This document shows, one piece after another, positions 58,236-64,000 of a stretch of 64,000 nucleotides of DNA; the first letter of the stretch is position 1; every line of letters begins with the position of its first letter. Where the stretch lies: NCBI GenBank assembly GCA_032622095.1, contig CP136061.1, forward strand, positions 116,198,754 through 116,262,753, given 5' to 3'. This DNA is from Siphonodentalium dalli. Taxonomy: Eukaryota > Mollusca > Scaphopoda > Gadilida > Siphonodentaliidae. The notes under the pieces were generated by a model. The model saw nothing but the letters and a program-made list of their open reading frames with translations, did no database searches and had not been told where the DNA came from. The translations under genes and the position numbers were made by a program.

Positions 58236-59225
58236 CGGAAAAGCTTCTATCAATTAATATTGATTTTATTTCGAATATTAAATCGGGCCCATTTATGTTA
58301 CTATTTTTAGAACCGACCATTCGGATGAGACCGTATTGCGATATAGAGCACTGGGCTGTTCCTACGGCTACGCAACGAATGTCAAATGTCACAGATTGGT
58401 TGTTTGTATTGTTTTGTTCCACAGATATAAGCGATAATGAGTATAATTAACGTTTATTTGTGACGAAATTGCACAATATAATTTCTGGTCTCGGACAGAA
58501 TCCCGCCATAGATTTAAATATAACCATATCGCTGGTGAAACAGAAACTGACTGATCAATATATTCAACAATGGCATGAATCGTGTAAACGCTCCAGTCGA
58601 GGAGAAATATACAGGATATTAAAACCGGAATTTGGTCAGGAATATTACATCTCCGAGTTTCGTGATGACACAAATTTACCCTAGCTCGATTCAGAACAAG
58701 CAACCACTCATTACCAATAGAAAAGGGTAGGTGGCATAGTACACCCCGTGATGATCGAATATGTACACTATGTAACAACGGCCAAATCGGTGACGAAATT
58801 CACTATATGTTTTACTGTCAATCATTATCAACAGAGAGAAAAATGCTGTTGCACAAGTCATATTGGAATTACCCAAGTCCAATAAAACTAAGAATCTTGT
58901 TCTCCACGAGAAAACCATCGATAGCTAGGAGACTCTGTAAATTTGTCAAGATTATGGAGGGTCGACTAGTTACTTGATGAGGTCAGGAAGAGGCCGCATA
59001 CTATGCCTCCCCACGGCTGTGCCTTGGGTTGGTATGGTGTGGGGGTCCTCGTTGGTCTTATCCAGTGACTGGTTTATCCTGCCCCTGATAGATTACAGCC
59101 AGAACAATATATTTGTATTGATATATTCCTTATTCATCCAACACTGCCTCTGATATTATGTATACATATGTAAACATGTTTTCTTTCAACCATTGATGTA
59201 TGGTATAAGAAATAAATCTATCTAT
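58236..59225 (+). pseudogene. Duplicate retrotransposon fragment, frameshifted
   Basis: Copy of 45885-46886. A one-base loss near 58670 ends the frame at 58684; the intact copy continues to 46626. The ATCT tail is retained. Confidence 0.8.
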
Positions 59226-59519
59226 CTATCTAACACCGGTGGGGGTATCTCGACAACTAGAGGACTATTACGATAAAAGCTACTCCACTGTTTAACCAGA
59301 CCCGGTTACCGGAGGTGGTATTGTCAAGAGTTTTATTTTTGGCTAAGAATTAGAAAGACAGCAGAAAAGCAATAACTAGTGCTCACCAATTAAAGTGTTA
59401 TTACAACGTTCTACCCGGGTTTCATTGTTGTCAAAACATGGATGAGTTGTATTCACGACCCATTGTTGTGACAGCACACGAGGAGCGACTGTTTCGGTCC
59501 GACTGTTTTCAGTAGAGGT

Positions 59520-59689
59520 GTGTATTGTAATTAATTGGCCCCACTTTGCCCATTGATCTTCTTCGGTAGGTGAGCTGTCTTCACCCTTTTATTTTGCCGA
59601 AAAATCATATCACGGGTATAAATAGTCTGGGGACAGAAAGGTCGACATCAAATTCGATCAGTGAACCAAGCAAGTCGTGGTTGAAACAG
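59520..59689 (+). promoter_or_regulatory. Hbx6 promoter and non-coding exon
   Basis: TATAAATA at 59617-59624; TGTAATTAATTGG about 90 bp upstream; exon donor AACAG|gtaaga at 59689/59690. Near-identical to the Hbx5 promoter. Confidence 0.75.
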
Positions 59690-60180
59690 GTAAGATTAAT
59701 TGCATTTACAAAAAAAAAATGTAATTAGAGTTTTACTTTCTAACTGAATATTGAATTCAGATAATTAAATAGAAATGAACAAATAATACAGAACTGGTTT
59801 TGCTCCGTCTTTCATGCATTGTTGTCATTATTCGGAAATGTGGTTTCTGTTAAATACAAAAATAGAACGGTATCTACTACTATACCACTACTATGGTGAT
59901 CATAATTCACATCCTTCGTGGCAACAAACTTATTTAGGAAAGAGTTTAATCCAAGCGATAAAAATTAAAAAGACAAATTATTAAAGATGTATTCAGGGTT
60001 GCATGGTAATTTGTACGAAATATATTTATTTTTATTTAGATCTTAGTGTATAAAATTATAAATATGTTTGCAACAAAAATGGCTACACCAAGATGACGCT
60101 GTTGACACGCATTTTATCATATAGTTTCTAGATTTAAACTGACTTTCATGATTTTTCTCTTTGTATTTTCAGAAGAAATA

Positions 60181-62667
60181 ATGGCATCTACAACAACCAA
60201 AGACACAAAGAAGTCAATATCCGCAAAGAACAGGAACAGATATACCCCAATCCAGGTTGGTGAAATTTACCTGACAAATATTCCCATATCGAATTGAACG
60301 ATAATGAATGGCTTTTAATATATTGGAATGTGCAAGCCTCAAGTTATCGCATCCACAAAATACATCATCGCCCATGCAGCCAGGCAGTTATCGTGACCAT
60401 ACTATGACCAACACTTTGGATTAAAGATACTATTTTATTAACTCAGAAATGCGGAGTTCGCTTTTGTTTCTGGAATTAAAATAGAAATTCGTTGTGTGAA
60501 TATATAGTGAGATAATGAAAAAGATAGGTCATATACGACACAAGTGAAAACATATACATTATAAGGGAAGCGACTACTTAATTTACAAACATTTAAAATT
60601 TGAACCTATATATACAAATAGGATTAGTATTTTAAAATCTCGACAAATGATATACAACTTAAAGGTACTCAATCCGATAAAACTCCTCTCAATTACTATT
60701 TCAATGGCTTCGGGGGTCAAAAATATTTGATTCGAGTCGAGGAAGTCACCCATCAAAGCTCAGATTTGTTAGATATCGATTTTAGAAATCTATTATTTTT
60801 CATTATCGGGAATTCTTATTGGCCCAGAAGACAGTCAAAATTTCGTTATTATTACCACTTGATTATAGAGTTATCCATCCTTGTCTGTTTGGATGGAGTT
60901 TTGGCGTATAATCTCGAGCAGGTTACCAAGTTGACGGCAGTTATTAGTACTCATCTCGAGAAATTAACAAATTTCAAAAATCAATATCTAATAACTCTGA
61001 GCTTTGTTTGATGGGTTCCTCGACTCGAATCAAATATTTTTTACCCCCAAAGAAATAGTAATATAGGACCCTCTGATCGGATTGTTGTTGTTGGAATCTG
61101 TTGAGATGGGGACCCTCTTTACGGGTTGAGTACCTTTAAATACATGTGTTTTATCAATGATTTTTTTTGGTTTATTGCAGAAAGAGAAACTTGAACTGGC
61201 CTTCGATAAGAGCCACTATCCAGACAGCGAAACCATGGAGGATCTGGCTGATGACTTCGACGTATCCGTCGAAAAAGTATCCGTAAGTGTGTTATATAGG
61301 ATGTAATAGCCCACATTGAATTTGCAATCATGTCAGCACAGGGTCAATACATCTAGCCATACCTAGGGTTATATTAGTTGGGTGGACACATAGTAGCGCA
61401 AGTCGTAGAAATAAGACTATTGTTGTAACATGTTTAGTTGCAAGACTATTGTTGTAACATTTTTAATTGCAATCAATGCATGTTCTTAGACACTTCGCCA
61501 TAATGACGGTAATATTTGTCATTGTTAGTTTCCATTATACTAAAAGTAATTGGAAACTGAATTTGGAGGGGGCGAGTCATTCTCATTATAATATGAATAC
61601 CCCAAGTTTGAATATATGACTGAAGGGTTATTGCGTATATAACTGTGGGATACCAACAACAATCGACTAAACTATGTGTCTTTCATTTTCAGATATGGTT
61701 TCAAAACAGACGAACCAAATTCAAGCGCCAATCCAAGTCTGGTCACATGACCTGGATGAGACAACAGTTTTTCTCGCGCGACACGACGGAATCATCAGTA
61801 TCATCTACCTCGTCAGTTTCAACTAACAGTGACGAAGATGAGCATGTTATCACCCCTCCTAAACCAGCCAAGAATGAACTTGTCAGGCCATGGCTCAGCA
61901 CAAGTCCAACAAAGAGGTAAGAAACAAATTCCATTGCATGCATACAGTTTCCAACAGGACCTTTATAAATTCTATTACACGTACTGAGTAATACTGAATA
62001 AAACAGTCGCATAAATCATTCACAATATCCAACTTTGAACTGAATTGACAGAGTGAAAAACAAACTCTGGCTTAAAATAGAAACAATTTGATTATATTAG
62101 GCTGCTATGTCACTAATAAATTGTGACATCGAGCATGAAGAAGGTTTTATAGTAGTTATTTCATAATTATGCCCTTCACAGTTGGTTCTGCTCTGTGTTT
62201 AGGGTAATCATGTTATATCTTACGCCAATGTACTGTTTGATGAACTTTGTGTCTGAACATTTTCTACCGATTGATATAAATACTTCTGCACGTGTGTTTT
62301 CTGTCAAATGAACAATACTACAATAAACCATTCAAATGCAGAGTTGGGTGAATCCATTCTGTCAAGAAACATTTCTCAACATATGTATTTTTCTAATTAC
62401 AGGACACCATCCAGACCCTCATCGGACTTCATGGCCAGAGTTTCAACGCCCTCATACGGTCCGCTCTTCAGCACGCCTCTGGGATTATCTACACCAGTCA
62501 GTCGGACGCTGGGCAGTCCCATTCCGTTTCCATATTTAGCATCAGCCATGGACAACCCAACAACGAACTTCCCACCATCTCCATGGAATCTGCCACATCA
62601 CAGTGCTGCCACCTTGTATTCTCCGCTGGGTTATGCCCCTTATCCGTTCGGACATAGCTTGACGTAA
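60181..62667 (+). CDS. Hbx6: paired-like homeobox gene
   Basis: Coding exons 60181-60255, 61181-61282, 61693-61916 and 62403-62667 give 221 residues. All introns are GT-AG, with phases 0, 0 and 2. Homeodomain 14-73, WMRQQ and VRPWL are intact. Exon 1 (KKSISAK) and intron 1 with its MITE match Hbx5. Part of exon 3 (TESSVS, SVSTN) matches Hbx4 instead, a mosaic pattern. An in-frame TGA upstream supports the ATG. AATAAA at 62908-62913. A finger array again converges from the - strand. Confidence 0.88.
60663..61135 (+). mobile_element. MITE family A in Hbx6 intron 1
   Basis: Same insertion site as in Hbx5, with TTAA at 60659-60662 and 61136-61139, so it was inherited through the duplication. It is six bases shorter than the Hbx5 copy, through a small internal deletion near 61050. 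Confidence 0.92.
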
Positions 62668-62913
62668 CCCACATGAGAACCCCTGATATTTCTGAGAGAC
62701 CTCATTATGCTGATCGTTGATACCGGTGCTTGTTTATTTTGTTTCTTTATTACTGATGTTGTTGATTTCTTTATTTTTTGTCATTCTATATTATGTTATT
62801 TCTTATTTTTGCCATTGTAAAAAGTATTGTATAAAGAAACTATTGTATATATAAACTATATTGTATATACAATTGTAGTAATAGCCATATTGTAAAGTAA
62901 GATTGTGAATAAA

Positions 62914-63370
62914 ATTATATTTAATTATAAAAATAATATTTGGTTCTTAGATACCCTAGAATGATTCCTTCTATTATCCATACTTTAAATGTCAGTTACC
63001 CTAAATTTACTAGGTATATACACGTATATAATTCGTATCTTATAATATATCCTACTTATGCAACTAGCAAACATATGTACATCCGTATAGGCCTACATGT
63101 ACATCAAATATAAAAATGTCTCTCTTCAGACTCTTGGTTGTCAAGTGATAGTATTTGATAATATAACTGATAAAGTCCCAAGAAATTTCAAGGGACCATA
63201 ACTCTGGTAAAAATTGGTGAACCAGATTGTAATTTTAGTTTGAGATTTACTTCTATATTTCGTAGACCTGTTTGATGACTAAAACTATCTGATGAGTTTC
63301 ACCTTAAATGTTCAGAAATGGACATTTGTTGAAGAAACCCATCCAAATGTACTAGGAATGCACACGAAGT
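62914..63370. other. Spacer between Hbx6 and finger array Z5
   Basis: Conserved with the other spacers. No gene seen. Confidence 0.55.
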
Positions 63371-64000
63371 GTTAATTATGATTGTTCGGCTACTAATGGG
63401 TCATGAAATGGATTCTTATATGAGCTGCCATGTTTCCGGACTGCTCAAACGCCTTCCGACATACGTCCCACTCGTATGGTCGACTGCCGATGTGGAGTAT
63501 CTATGCTTCGATTGGCATGCGGTATGACTGATCCGTAGCAACATCACACTCGTATGGGCGATCCCCGGTGTGTATTCTCGTGTGTATTCTCCTGTGTGTT
63601 GCCAGGTTTTCGGAATATCTTATATAATGCACACGTATAATCTACACACTAGTATGGGCGATCACCTGTTGCATGTTGGTCCTCTTATGGATTGTCATAT
63701 TCCAGATATGACCGAATTCCTTATGTAAATTCTTTTATGTGTTGTATGGTGTTCGGAATCACTAAATGTCTGGTGGCTTGTATATGACACTCGTATAGTC
63801 GATCACCGGTGTTGATCCTCTTATGCATTGCCAGACTCCAGATAAGACCGAATTCCTTCTGACACACGTCACACTCGTATGGCCGATCACCGATATTGGT
63901 CCTCTTATGTATTGCCAGACTCCAGATATGACTGATTCCTTCTGACACACGTCACACTCGTATGGCCGATCACCGGTGTTGATCATCGTATGCATTGCCA
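63371..64000 (-). pseudogene. Zinc-finger array Z5, cut by the window end
   Basis: The 3' end of another finger array on the - strand. The terminal finger has Trp in place of the first Cys (C to W near 63472), so it could not bind zinc normally. About three CCHN units are visible between 63790 and 64000, one with the 'gactgattcc' frameshift. The rest lies outside the window. Confidence 0.75.

Noticed and set aside
26268-62667. Hbx3-Hbx6 as processed retrocopies
   Set aside because: All keep introns at the same positions and carry their own promoters, so they arose by DNA duplication.
43747-64000. The two last cassettes as an assembly artefact of two haplotypes
   Set aside because: They differ by complete insertions with target duplications, satellite copy number and scattered substitutions, and run on without a break. 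It cannot be excluded without reads, but I treat them as real.

Overview
The window is metazoan nuclear DNA: AT-rich and intron-bearing, with TATA promoters, AATAAA signals and GT-AG splice sites, and packed with non-LTR retrotransposon pieces and short inverted-repeat elements. No ribosomal or tRNA gene is visible. A 2A-bearing APE-type retrotransposon and an expanded paired-like homeobox family fit a marine invertebrate, most likely a spiralian such as a mollusc. That placement is inference; nothing here fixes the species.

The backbone is a tandem array of six homeobox genes, all on the + strand (labels Hbx1-Hbx6 are mine): Hbx1 7634-12173, Hbx2 16255-19381, Hbx3 26268-28431, Hbx4 38862-40865, Hbx5 47834-50349 and Hbx6 60181-62667. 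Each has four coding exons. Introns fall at the same places in all six: between homeodomain positions 12 and 13, between 46 and 47, and a phase-2 intron downstream. The homeodomains are divergent and paired-like, with Q50. Hbx2-Hbx6 also share a TATA promoter and a non-coding first exon; an orphan copy of this promoter lies at 21265. All six reading frames are intact. Hbx1 is the most divergent member.

Downstream of Hbx3, Hbx4, Hbx5 and Hbx6, and pointing back at each gene, lies an 84-bp tandem array encoding C2H2-like zinc fingers on the - strand. In almost every finger the fourth zinc ligand (His) is Asn. The array near Hbx3 is open for about 20 fingers. Those near Hbx4 and Hbx5 carry frameshifts that were themselves amplified. 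A decayed tail ends in one canonical CCHH finger, which looks like the ancestral form. The duplicated cassette is therefore a homeobox gene plus a convergent zinc-finger array. The last copies (about 43.7-55.5 kb and 55.5 kb to the end) also carry a 139-bp satellite, fold-back elements and a retrotransposon fragment.

Region by region: 1-5 kb holds two broken - strand non-LTR elements and a TTAA-flanked MITE. 5-7.6 kb has no gene. 7.6-12.3 kb is Hbx1, with a retrotransposon and two fold-backs in intron 2. 12.3-15.4 kb is non-coding. 15.6-19.6 kb is Hbx2. 19.6-24.2 kb is duplicated non-coding DNA with the orphan promoter. 24.4-32.8 kb is Hbx3 plus the longest finger array. 33-38.2 kb is retrotransposon debris, including a hAT-like insertion. 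38.2-43.2 kb, 47-52.6 kb and 59.5-64 kb are the Hbx4, Hbx5 and Hbx6 cassettes. Because the cassettes are near copies, several insertions can be dated and delimited by comparing filled and empty sites inside this one window.
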